64,000 nt of DNA from Lentilactobacillus curieae (GTDB taxonomy: Bacteria > Bacillota > Bacilli > Lactobacillales > Lactobacillaceae). Shown here piece after piece: positions 56,627-64,000 of the stretch (within the stretch, counting starts at the first letter, position 1; each line of letters opens with the position of its first letter). The notes beneath the pieces are model-generated. The model was not told the DNA's origin. It saw nothing but the letters and a program-made list of their open reading frames with translations, and did no database searches. Where the stretch lies: positions 1,984,001 to 2,048,000 of the forward strand of contig NZ_CP018906.1 of the NCBI RefSeq assembly GCF_000785105.2, given 5' to 3'. The position numbers and the translations under genes are program-made.

Positions 56627-57907
56627 TTAAACTTTCTTTTGAACCGTTACACACCCTGGAGTGTAGTTTGCGAGAAAATTATTACTAATTATTTTAATGT
56701 CATCCAATGTCAATTTGCTGATAATCTCAATTTCATCGTAAATGGTTTGTGGTTTGTCGTCAAACCCATAAAATTGATTGGAGACTGCCTCTGGGGAATC
56801 CATCATAGCAACATAGTTACCTAACAGTTCCCTCTTTTGCAGTTCAAATTCTTCTGCCTTTGCATCCAGTAATTCAGGAATTGAATCAGCAATTCCCTTT
56901 AAGCTTGATACAAATTGGGCAGGATCATCTGTATCTCCAGCCAACATGGCAAATTGAAAGCCTCGTTCAACTTCAATTTCAAATGAAAATGAATCATCAA
57001 TTATCCCTTGATGGTAAAGCTCATCATACTGGGAAGAGTTTTCTGAGAAAAACAGGTTCATCAATAAATTTAGTCCTAATTCGTGCCGTAATCCTTCATC
57101 CCCACTCAACTGCTTATCCAAATTACTTCTTAGAGTAAATGCAGCCTTAGGTCTTGATACGTCCATAGTAATGATTTCTGTGCGCCCCTCAACATCCTCG
57201 GGCTTAGGAGCAACAAATTTAACATTCCTATTGCGCTTTGGATACTGCGTTTGGTTTTCACGAATAACTGTCATCAACTTCTCTGGGTCTAAGTTACCAC
57301 TAACAATTAACGTCATATTATCAGGACGGTAAAATGTATCGTAAGCCAAATTCAGATCTTCCACCGTAATTTTTGCCAATGATTCATCAGTTCCAGCTAT
57401 GTCATCTGCTAATGATGTCCCTTTATACATAGATTGAACACTCGACGTAAATAACTGATTATCGGGATCATTTTTGTACATATTTATTTCTTGAGAAATG
57501 ATTCCCTTTTCGCGTTCGACCTTTTGCTTGTCAAAGTATGGTTGCATCACAAAATTAAGGAGCAACTCTAGGTTTTCCTTTGCATTATCCGTTGATGAAA
57601 ATACGTAGTTGGTTTTAGTGAATGAGGTGTACGCATTTGACCTACCACCATTTTTATTAAACAACTCAAAAACATCATAATCTTTTTTATCAAACATCTT
57701 ATGCTCTAAGAAATGCGCAATTCCTGCTGGCTGAGTGATCAACTTACCATCACGAACAAACTTCGAGTCCGCTGAACCGTAGTTAACACTAAGTACGGCA
57801 GAGGTCCGATTAAACCCTGCCATGGGGTGTAAAAATACTCTCAATCCGTTAGGGAGAGTCTCTTGAAATAACTGTTCACTGAACTCAGGATAATTAATTA
57901 TTTTCAT
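56627..57907 (-). CDS. ymfH: M16 peptidase family protein YmfH
   Basis: 426 aa. Inverted zinc motif HXXEH is present as HFLEH with the downstream Glu in the second half (EREKGIISQEI), so this subunit should be catalytic. Homologues with YmfF are linked to EF-P modification (5-aminopentanol) in Bacillus. Start at 57907 (MKIINYPE), 5 bases after GGAGG, overlapping ymfF by 14 bases. The third EF-P gene ymfI is not in the expected place. Confidence 0.9.
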   Translation of the reverse strand: MKIINYPEFSEQLFQETLPNGLRVFLHPMAGFNRTSAVLSVNYGSADSKFVRDGKLITQPAGIAHFLEHKMFDKKDYDVFELFNKNGGRSNAYTSFTKTNYVFSSTDNAKENLELLLNFVMQPYFDKQKVEREKGIISQEINMYKNDPDNQLFTSSVQSMYKGTSLADDIAGTDESLAKITVEDLNLAYDTFYRPDNMTLIVSGNLDPEKLMTVIRENQTQYPKRNRNVKFVAPKPEDVEGRTEIITMDVSRPKAAFTLRSNLDKQLSGDEGLRHELGLNLLMNLFFSENSSQYDELYHQGIIDDSFSFEIEVERGFQFAMLAGDTDDPAQFVSSLKGIADSIPELLDAKAEEFELQKRELLGNYVAMMDSPEAVSNQFYGFDDKPQTIYDEIEIISKLTLDDIKIISNNFLANYTPGCVTVQKKV

Positions 57908-59171
57908 CCGAACCTCCATTACCCTTTAAGGCAAAAACTGCTCGCAATTTTATTTGCTTGGCTAAGTCAACCACGTCAGACTTTTTAACTGACTTAACGC
58001 CGGCTATAAAGTCGTCGTCATCAACACTAGCGTTAGTAATCTCTTTGACAAAAAGCTTTTCGATTTGTGCCCCAAGTGAGTCCGCACTAGATTTTCGCTG
58101 GTCAATTAGTGATTGTTTGATTCCCGAAATTACTGTATCGTCAATATTTCCATTCATAATTTTTTCAATGGATTTAGCAACTAAATCTTCAACTAACGGT
58201 TGATTTTGAGGTAAGATTCCTGCTGATACCGACAAAGTTCCGTTCAAAGAATTATATGATGAAGAAATATCATAGGCTAGGCTCTGATCCTCACGCACAT
58301 CATTAAACAGGACTGACTGAGGTGAGCCACCCAGTACCTGGTTCAAAACAATTGCATTATAATAATCAGGATCATTTGAAAGAATTGGTAACTCGTAACC
58401 CATGGTTAACACAGTTTGATCAATTTCTAATTTTTGTTCTTTTCGAGCTACCTTATCAATTTGCGGTAATTTAACAAACGGATCTAGTTTGACAAATTGA
58501 TGATCCGTATTGGGAATGATTTCATCTAATTGATTAACAAACTCGTCATCGATATGACCACCGATAAATCCCATAATGTTGGCATTTTTTAATAACCACT
58601 GATAGAAATCAAATAAATCAGCTGCCGTGGTTTTTTGAAGCTGATCAATTGTTCCGTATAAAAAGCTTCCGTGGTTAATGTCGTTTGGAAACATTAATTT
58701 TTGCAACTGGATAGTTGCATAGTATTCGCGGTTTTCAATAATTGAGTTGAAGTAATTGAGTAGATTGGCTTTATGTAAATTAAAAAAGCTCTCCTCAAAC
58801 TGATTACCACCTATTAGTGGATGATTAATAACCTCATCGAGGAATCCCATTATTTCTGAAACAACGTGATGATTATCTGGAAGGTATTTATCATTTGGAA
58901 AACTAATATTGATTCGAAGTGTGTGAACATCTCCGTATCTTAAAACTGTAACTCCGAAACTGGCACCATACATTCTCGAAAGCTGTCTAGAAACCTCCGT
59001 CTCACTGGAATATTTACTTGTGGCATTTCCGAGTAATTCACTCAATAGCGCCATTTTCGCAAAGTTCTTCTCATCTGACTTAAGCGTAAAGTAAATAGTA
59101 ATTTTGGTAGTTTTAAATTTATCGGTATTATGAGTAAAAATTCGATAATTTTTTGATTTAATTTCGTTCAC
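57894..59171 (-). CDS. ymfF: M16 peptidase-like protein YmfF, non-catalytic partner
   Basis: 425 aa M16 fold (KITIYFTLKSDEKNFAKMALLSELLG at the start, SRQLSRMYGASFGV). Where the zinc HXXEH would stand the sequence lacks His and Glu, so it is presumably an inactive partner of YmfH. The start is GTG at 59171, 6 bases after AGGAGG; the frame extends 25 codons further but through weak, Phe/Arg-rich sequence. Coupled to ymfH. Confidence 0.87.
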   Translation of the reverse strand: MNEIKSKNYRIFTHNTDKFKTTKITIYFTLKSDEKNFAKMALLSELLGNATSKYSSETEVSRQLSRMYGASFGVTVLRYGDVHTLRINISFPNDKYLPDNHHVVSEIMGFLDEVINHPLIGGNQFEESFFNLHKANLLNYFNSIIENREYYATIQLQKLMFPNDINHGSFLYGTIDQLQKTTAADLFDFYQWLLKNANIMGFIGGHIDDEFVNQLDEIIPNTDHQFVKLDPFVKLPQIDKVARKEQKLEIDQTVLTMGYELPILSNDPDYYNAIVLNQVLGGSPQSVLFNDVREDQSLAYDISSSYNSLNGTLSVSAGILPQNQPLVEDLVAKSIEKIMNGNIDDTVISGIKQSLIDQRKSSADSLGAQIEKLFVKEITNASVDDDDFIAGVKSVKKSDVVDLAKQIKLRAVFALKGNGGSDENN

Positions 59172-59280
59172 AAGCATCCTCCTTGGATGAATCACAAATT
59201 TCATGGTAAATGAACCAGGCCAAAATCTCAATAGCGAATGTTTCAAATTAATAAAAAAACTGAATTTTAACCAAATAAAT

Positions 59281-59315
59281 GAGCGCTACAGAACTTTTAA
59301 TCGTCCGTAACGCTC
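59281..59315 (-). terminator. Terminator of the ABC transporter operon
   Basis: GAGCGTTACGGAC / GTTCTGTAGCGCTC hairpin on the minus strand with mismatches and an AT-rich tail. Confidence 0.65.
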
Positions 59316-59339
59316 GCTATACTCAATAATCTACGATAA

Positions 59340-60194
59340 TCACTTATTATTTAAAAGAGGTGAAGATACTTTACTTCCAAACCACTTCTGGTCAATTTGT
59401 TTTAACTTACCATTCTTAGCTAATTCCTTTAGGCCTTGGTCAATTTTTTGCTTGAGCATTGTATCACCTTTTCGCATTCCAACGCCATAGTATTCCTTTG
59501 GAAAATTGCTTTTAATAACTTTGAATGATTTTCGGTCAGACTGGTGAGCAATGTAATAGTCAGCATAAATGCTATCTATCAATAACCCTTGAATTCTGTT
59601 TGAATTCAAATCAATGAACGCATCTGTGAAGGAATCATACAATACGGGACTGTGACCCTTGATCCGATCTTTCAGCAACTTAGGCTGGTTATCAATATCC
59701 ATTGCCCCAGCGGATCCATTTTGGACCCCGGCAACTTTACCCTGCATGTCCGCAAAACTATTGATGTTATTTTTCTTCTTAGTAACTAAAATTTGGTCGT
59801 TCACTAAGTATGGAGTACTAAACGAAACCGCCTTAGATCTTTGCGGCGTAATTGAAAAACCATTCCAAATTAAATCAATCGTCCCATTGCGCAACTCAGT
59901 AACGTTCATTGACCAATCAATTGGCTGAAAATCAACCTTAATTCCATACTGTTTGAAAACAGCTTTGGCAAGGTCAACATCGTAACCAACAATTTTGCCA
60001 CTCTTAGTCTGAAATCCCATTGGAACAAAACTATCATCAAGACCAATAACAATCTTCTTTTGCTTCTGAACGGTCTCCCAGGTGTCAGGCTTACTCTCTA
60101 ATTTTTGTCGTGATTCAATTCGGCAACCTGATAAAAGTAGCGGAATCATTATCAATGTCACTGCGAACAAACTGCGAATCAATCTCTTCTTCAT
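59340..60194 (-). CDS. Amino acid ABC transporter substrate-binding lipoprotein (predicted histidine)
   Basis: 284 aa. Signal peptide with lipobox LLSGC, Cys24 lipidated. SBP family 3 motifs follow: IVIGLDDSFVPMGFQ, GYDVDLAKAVFKQYGIKVDF, ELRNGTIDLIWNGFSIT. Captures a polar amino acid outside the cell. Last gene of permease-ATPase-binding protein. The ligand prediction, histidine, comes from the T-box upstream, not from the pocket. Confidence 0.88.
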   Translation of the reverse strand: MKKRLIRSLFAVTLIMIPLLLSGCRIESRQKLESKPDTWETVQKQKKIVIGLDDSFVPMGFQTKSGKIVGYDVDLAKAVFKQYGIKVDFQPIDWSMNVTELRNGTIDLIWNGFSITPQRSKAVSFSTPYLVNDQILVTKKKNNINSFADMQGKVAGVQNGSAGAMDIDNQPKLLKDRIKGHSPVLYDSFTDAFIDLNSNRIQGLLIDSIYADYYIAHQSDRKSFKVIKSNFPKEYYGVGMRKGDTMLKQKIDQGLKELAKNGKLKQIDQKWFGSKVSSPLLNNK

Positions 60195-60205
60195 CCAACC
60201 ACCCC

Positions 60206-60841
60206 TTACTTCAGTTGCTCAACCCGTAAAATATTATCAGCAATTTTTTCTGCAAAATCCATATCATGGGTAACAACTAACTGAGTCATTCCTTGTTGCT
60301 TCAAATCGATAATAATTTTGGCAACTTCATCTCTCAGCTCGGGATCAAGTGCAGATGTTGGCTCATCATAGCAAAGAACCTTAGGATTCATTGCCAAAGC
60401 CCGAACAATAGCGACCCGCTGTTTTTGGCCACCTGACAGCTGATATGGGTATAAATCTTCTTTTCCTTCGAGGCCCAACCGTGCTAAAAGTTCGCTAGCT
60501 GACTTTTCTAATTCATCTAGGCTTTCTTTCTTAACCAATCTGGGTGCCAGAGTAATATTGTCCAATACCGTTAAATTTGGAAATAATTGATAGTCCTGAA
60601 AAACCACCCCAATAATCATGTTTTTGGGATTAGAATCAGTTGGATCAAACTTTTGGTTATCCCAGTAAAATTCACCAGAGTCAACCTTCTCTAATCCAGT
60701 AATACACCTGAGAAGAGTTGTTTTTCCAGCTCCGGATGGTCCAACCACTGATAATATTTCTTGATCTTTAACCTGTACAGACAGGTCATCAATAATCGTT
60801 CTGTTTCCAAATCGTTTAACTAAATTTTTTACTTCTAACAT
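60206..60841 (-). CDS. Amino acid ABC transporter ATP-binding protein
   Basis: 211 aa. Walker A GPSGAGKTT, signature LSGGQKQR, Walker B LCYDEPTSALDP and H loop VTHDMDFA. Polar amino acid transporter (GlnQ/HisP) type. Start at 60841 (MLEVKNLV), 8 bases after GGAG; 12 bases after the permease gene. Confidence 0.93.
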   Translation of the reverse strand: MLEVKNLVKRFGNRTIIDDLSVQVKDQEILSVVGPSGAGKTTLLRCITGLEKVDSGEFYWDNQKFDPTDSNPKNMIIGVVFQDYQLFPNLTVLDNITLAPRLVKKESLDELEKSASELLARLGLEGKEDLYPYQLSGGQKQRVAIVRALAMNPKVLCYDEPTSALDPELRDEVAKIIIDLKQQGMTQLVVTHDMDFAEKIADNILRVEQLK

Positions 60842-60852
60842 TGATGACACTC

Positions 60853-61506
60853 CTATCTCCAAACACTGGATTTCTTTTCAATTAATCTTAGGATCACTGT
60901 GCATACAGCCGTCAATAACAGGTAAATTACCCCTGCAAAAATCAGCGGTAATAATGTGACATCCCTTGCACTAGCAACGTTTCCAGCGCGTAGTAGGTCT
61001 CCTAAACCAATTACGTAGACCAATGATGAATCCTTGATCAAATTGATAACTTCGTTTCCAATGGATGGCAACACAATTTTAAACACTTGTGGGATTACGA
61101 TGTAGCGGATTGTTTGCCAATACGTAAGTCTAAGTACCCGAGCACTCTCAAGTTGACCCTTGGGAACTGCTTGAAAACCGCCCCGAAAGATTTCTGCAAA
61201 GTATGCGGTGTAGTTTAATATAAATGCAAATAAAGCCGCTTCGTACCGAGGAAAAACAATTGCAAAAGGATGCATCAAAGGTAGCCCATAAAAGACAATT
61301 ATTAATTGCAGCAACAATGGCGTTCCTCTCATCAACCAAACATAGAAGTTAATTAGCCAAACTAAGGGCTTAAACTTGCTTAACATGCCCAAACCCACAA
61401 TTGCTCCTAGTGGAATTGAGGCAATTAATGTCCAAAAAAATACTGATAATGTCATTTTTGTTCCAGATAATAATGCTGGTAAAATTTGTCCTAAATAATC
61501 TAACAT
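60853..61506 (-). CDS. Amino acid ABC transporter permease
   Basis: 217 aa, five or so membrane segments, with the HisMQ-type EAA-like loop FRGGFQAVPKGQLESARVLRLTYWQT around residues 110-135. Forms the channel, likely as homodimer. Start at 61506 (MLDYLGQI), 7 bases after GGAGG. First gene behind the doubled T-box. Confidence 0.92.
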   Translation of the reverse strand: MLDYLGQILPALLSGTKMTLSVFFWTLIASIPLGAIVGLGMLSKFKPLVWLINFYVWLMRGTPLLLQLIIVFYGLPLMHPFAIVFPRYEAALFAFILNYTAYFAEIFRGGFQAVPKGQLESARVLRLTYWQTIRYIVIPQVFKIVLPSIGNEVINLIKDSSLVYVIGLGDLLRAGNVASARDVTLLPLIFAGVIYLLLTAVCTVILRLIEKKSSVWR

Positions 61507-61525
61507 AATAATTCCTCCATAAAAA

Positions 61526-61634
61526 AAGTCCCCTTGATAATTTACCAAGAGGGCGATGGTTTTCGCGGTTCCACCTCAATTCGTAGTGGACTCGCGCCCA
61601 CTACCTCAAGAAGTTTAATTACTACTTTGAAAAA
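61526..61634 (-). promoter_or_regulatory. Second T-box antiterminator/terminator module (no stem I)
   Basis: Minus strand carries TTGAGG, a GTAGTGG / CCACTAC hairpin (61582-61603), the T-box sequence GAGGTGGAACCGCG (61564-61577) and a terminator CCCTCTTGG / CAAGGGG with seven T (61526-61552). Only about 70 bases separate it from the terminator of the first module, too few for a stem I with specifier. Looks like a partial duplication of the first module's 3' half. Confidence 0.75.
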
Positions 61635-61890
61635 CAAAAAATCCTCTTAGGCAAAAGCCTAAGAGGACGATTGTTAAATCGTGGTGCCACCTCATGTTCG
61701 TCTACAGCGTAGACCTCAAGAGTTTAGTAACTAAACTTCAGCAATAACGTGCTCACCGTTTTTCCCTACTAAAGCTTTCAGGAAAATGACTCCCAGATGT
61801 GAACTAAGCATCGCCAACATCATCATTCCACCAAATTGATGATTCTCTGTAGAAGTTGATAACCTAGATTTCTGATCATAGTCTTTATTA
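61635..61890 (-). promoter_or_regulatory. T-box riboswitch, predicted histidine specifier
   Basis: Full T-box. Stem I base GACT-AUGA-CAGA pairs with TCTG-AGTC (K-turn pattern); the distal AGAGA bulge and GGTGGAA loop are present; the triplet before the 3' arm reads CAC (61799-61801), histidine, in the same position (followed by A) as in known T-boxes. Antiterminator GAGGTGGCACCACG at 61680-61693; perfect 11-base terminator TCCTCTTAGGC / GCCTAAGAGGA at 61642-61667 and T run. Confidence 0.82.
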
Positions 61891-61948
61891 ATGTAAAATG
61901 TTAGTTTAAATAATACTTAAAGATAAGCCATTCGTCAAGTTCAAATAG

Positions 61949-62755
61949 CTAATTCTTTTTAAACCAACCAGTAAACTTTTGCCAGAACGAAGCTTTTGAC
62001 TCTTCCTTCATTTCCATCAAAGGAACAGATTCGCCAGTAATTCTACGCGCAATATCTCGATATCCTTGACCGGCAGGATTATCTGAATCTAATACGATTG
62101 GTTCACCATGATTAGAAGTTGAAATAACGGCGTCATCATCAAACACAATCCCTAATAATTCAACTCCCAAATGATGGGTGATTTCATCAACATCCATCAC
62201 TGAACCATCTTTCATCATGTGCGTCCGAATACGGTTAATGATTAATAATGGTTCTTCCTTTAGTGGATGGGTTTCAAGCAATCCAACGACGCGATCAGCA
62301 TCACGGACTGCCGAAATTTCAGGTGTAGTAACAATCAAAGCACCGTCTGCACCAGCAATTGCATTCATAAATCCTTGTTCAATTCCTGCAGGACAATCAA
62401 TTAAGACATAATCGAAATCTGGTTTTAATTCTTCCACGATTTCAACAACTTCATCCTCTGTTAATGCAGTCTTATCAGTATTTTGTGCGGCTGGTAATAG
62501 ATAAAGGAGATCATCAAATCTCTTATCCTTTACCAGGGCATGTGCTAATTTAGCGCGACCTGCTGCCACATCGACAATATCGTACATGATACGGTTGTCT
62601 AACCCCAAAACAACATCAAGGTTTCTCAAACCAATATCAAGGTCAAGCAATACCACCTTTTTGCCCATCATTGCTAATGCGGTACCGATGTTGGCAGAAG
62701 AAGTTGTCTTACCAACACCACCTTTACCTGAAGTGATAACTAACGCTTTACCCAT
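61949..62755 (-). CDS. minD: Septum site-determining ATPase MinD
   Basis: 268 aa deviant Walker-type ATPase. GKGGVGKTT at about residues 10-18, LDLDIGLRNLD, LIDCPAGIEQG, and a C-terminal amphipathic membrane-targeting helix (ASFWQKFTGWFKKN). Recruits MinC to block polar division. Start at 62755 (MGKALVIT), 8 bases after GGAGG. Overlaps minC end by 8 bases. Confidence 0.97.
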   Translation of the reverse strand: MGKALVITSGKGGVGKTTSSANIGTALAMMGKKVVLLDLDIGLRNLDVVLGLDNRIMYDIVDVAAGRAKLAHALVKDKRFDDLLYLLPAAQNTDKTALTEDEVVEIVEELKPDFDYVLIDCPAGIEQGFMNAIAGADGALIVTTPEISAVRDADRVVGLLETHPLKEEPLLIINRIRTHMMKDGSVMDVDEITHHLGVELLGIVFDDDAVISTSNHGEPIVLDSDNPAGQGYRDIARRITGESVPLMEMKEESKASFWQKFTGWFKKN

Positions 62756-63437
62756 TATTGACTCCTCCAATCTGGTTAAAGAACTTTGGGTTAATCTCGT
62801 TTAAATCCTCAACTTCGCCGTAATCAAGCAAATGAAGATCGTTAACATATGAAACTGTGGATTCGTTAATCTTGTCACTCTTGGGAGAGTCATCTAGGAT
62901 TTCGAATTGCTCACCAATTCTAACTTGCTGAGCATTATGTACGTCCCCAATAATCAGCTTATCTTCCATATTGGGGTACCCTGCTTGAATAATACCATCA
63001 ACTTGTCCCAAAACGAATAAATTACCGCTGACGAATAACTTACCCCCTTCATGGACATTCCCAAGAAATAATACGTCTCCTGTTACTGTTTCTACCTGAC
63101 CATTTCGAATTGTCTTATCAAGAATATGAACGGTCTGTTGTTCAATAATTCTCTTTGACTCTTCTTTAGTAACAACATCTGAATTGATACGATGAATTGA
63201 AAAGTCAGGATAGTTTGCAAATACTTTCTCAATTTCGGAACGTTCGTCTGAATTAAACAAACGGCTTCCCGTTGTAATTTCAAACGCAATTTTTTGCGGT
63301 TTTGTTGAAGCCGTCTGCGTTTTTAAGTTGTCCAGTAGCTTAACCAATGATTTAAAGATATCATCGTACGCAGCCCGATCACTCAAGATTATTTCGTAAC
63401 CATCATTACTGCCTTTCAAAACAGCTGCCTCTGCCAT
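62748..63437 (-). CDS. minC: Septum site-determining protein MinC
   Basis: 229 aa. N-terminal FtsZ-inhibiting domain, then a beta-helix C domain with repeated GNVHEGGKLFVSGNLFVLGQVDG pattern that binds MinD and FtsZ. Start at 63437 (MAEAAVLK); the frame also has an upstream TTG. Between mreD and minD. Confidence 0.95.
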   Translation of the reverse strand: MAEAAVLKGSNDGYEIILSDRAAYDDIFKSLVKLLDNLKTQTASTKPQKIAFEITTGSRLFNSDERSEIEKVFANYPDFSIHRINSDVVTKEESKRIIEQQTVHILDKTIRNGQVETVTGDVLFLGNVHEGGKLFVSGNLFVLGQVDGIIQAGYPNMEDKLIIGDVHNAQQVRIGEQFEILDDSPKSDKINESTVSYVNDLHLLDYGEVEDLNEINPKFFNQIGGVNNG

Positions 63438-63464
63438 CAATACCTACCCCCTAAGATTTCCAAA

Positions 63465-63992
63465 TTAACGTCTATGTCTAGCATACAACGATTCAATTGG
63501 AAAATAACATATTGCAAAGAAAAATAAATTCAATGCCAAAGTTGGGGCCAAAGCATTTACCAGAAAAATAGATGCTGACGGCTCAACCTGGCCAACAAAG
63601 ATGTTTGCTAGCCAATTTAGACTAATAGCAAAAGTAACATCAATGAAGAAAACCAAAAAACCACTCAGAAAATTTTTAGGTAACGATTCATAAATCGCCT
63701 GGCCTATATAAACGACAAGTGGAAATATGAATACGTAAACCCCTAGCAAGCCTGTGTAGTACGAATCAAAGACAAAACCAATGATTGCTGCCCAGATACC
63801 CACGTGAAGACGTTTTATTCTAGTAGAGAAGAATGCCGTCATACATAGCCACATCAGGGTTAAATACGGAACCATTGAATTTGGTGCTGCATACAACACA
63901 CTTGCAAACGCTTGACTTATCGAACCATCCAAGAAAAACGCCAATATTAGACCAACTATAAAAATAACCGAAACCGGAATTCTTCTTTTCAA
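63465..63992 (-). CDS. mreD: Rod shape-determining protein MreD
   Basis: 175 aa, five or six membrane segments over the whole length, PNSMVPYLTLMWLCMTAFF and GIWAAIIGFVFDSYYTGLLGVYVFIFPLVVYI regions typical of MreD. Part of the elongasome with MreC, MreB and RodZ. mreC is expected just beyond the window edge (start codon at 63992 is only 8 bases from the end). Followed by minC-minD, the usual order. Confidence 0.93.
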   Translation of the reverse strand: MKRRIPVSVIFIVGLILAFFLDGSISQAFASVLYAAPNSMVPYLTLMWLCMTAFFSTRIKRLHVGIWAAIIGFVFDSYYTGLLGVYVFIFPLVVYIGQAIYESLPKNFLSGFLVFFIDVTFAISLNWLANIFVGQVEPSASIFLVNALAPTLALNLFFFAICYFPIESLYARHRR

Positions 63993-64000
63993 CTATACCA

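Overview
The window reads as a chromosomal core segment of a low-to-moderate G+C lactic acid bacterium of the family Lactobacillaceae. The evidence is a GTG/TTG-tolerant start repertoire with strong AGGAGG Shine-Dalgarno sites, a mevalonate-pathway HMG-CoA synthase, a GTG-started D-lactate dehydrogenase, CcpA next to PepQ, an uninterrupted comG competence operon followed by ytxK and ackA, two T-box leaders, and Gram-positive LexA boxes. The genus cannot be fixed from the sequence alone. I see no rRNA, tRNA, CRISPR array, insertion sequence or prophage.

Layout: nearly all genes are on the minus strand. Seven plus-strand genes (a HAD phosphatase, plsC, lexA, a PspC-domain protein, pepQ, mscS, yslB) each stand alone. 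Most meet the next minus-strand gene across a hairpin with T tracts on both sides that should terminate both strands. Region 1-3640 holds rpsB-tsf, pyrH-frr and a truncated unknown gene. Region 3.7-10.3 kb holds ldhD, the yabB/yazA pair, plsC, the lexA/DUF896 divergent pair and mvaS. Region 10.4-14.6 kb is a cell-envelope and phosphatase cluster (PspC, Lit-like acyltransferase, NagD-type phosphatase, YutD, YunD, metallophosphoesterase). Region 14.8-24.0 kb has an amino acid permease, ackA, ytxK, comGA-GG, yebC and ccpA. Region 24.1-30.3 kb has pepQ, small envelope proteins, mscS, cbpB, yfcE, rdgB, murI and yslB. Region 30.4-38.0 kb has trxA, mutS2, cvpA, zapA, then yrzB-ruvX-ireB-alaS. Region 38.0-56.5 kb is a DNA/RNA maintenance block: cshB, nrnA, dinB, yajC-tgt-queA-ruvB-ruvA-mutL-mutS, ymdB, rny, recA, pncC, pgsA, rodZ. 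Region 56.6-64 kb carries two M16 peptidase-like genes, a predicted histidine ABC transporter behind an unusual doubled T-box, and minD-minC-mreD.

How the genes work together: three LexA boxes (lexA/DUF896, recA, dinB) define an SOS circuit inside the window. mutS, mutL, ruvA and ruvB form one repair/recombination run with the queuosine genes. ccpA lies beside a perfect 14-base cre site shared with pepQ, and a near-perfect cre sits in the ldhD promoter. The comG genes overlap each other and are translationally coupled; the last, a 59-codon comGG-like gene, is easily missed. The most unusual structure is the leader of the ABC transporter: one complete T-box (specifier read as CAC, histidine) followed by a second antiterminator/terminator module without its own stem I.
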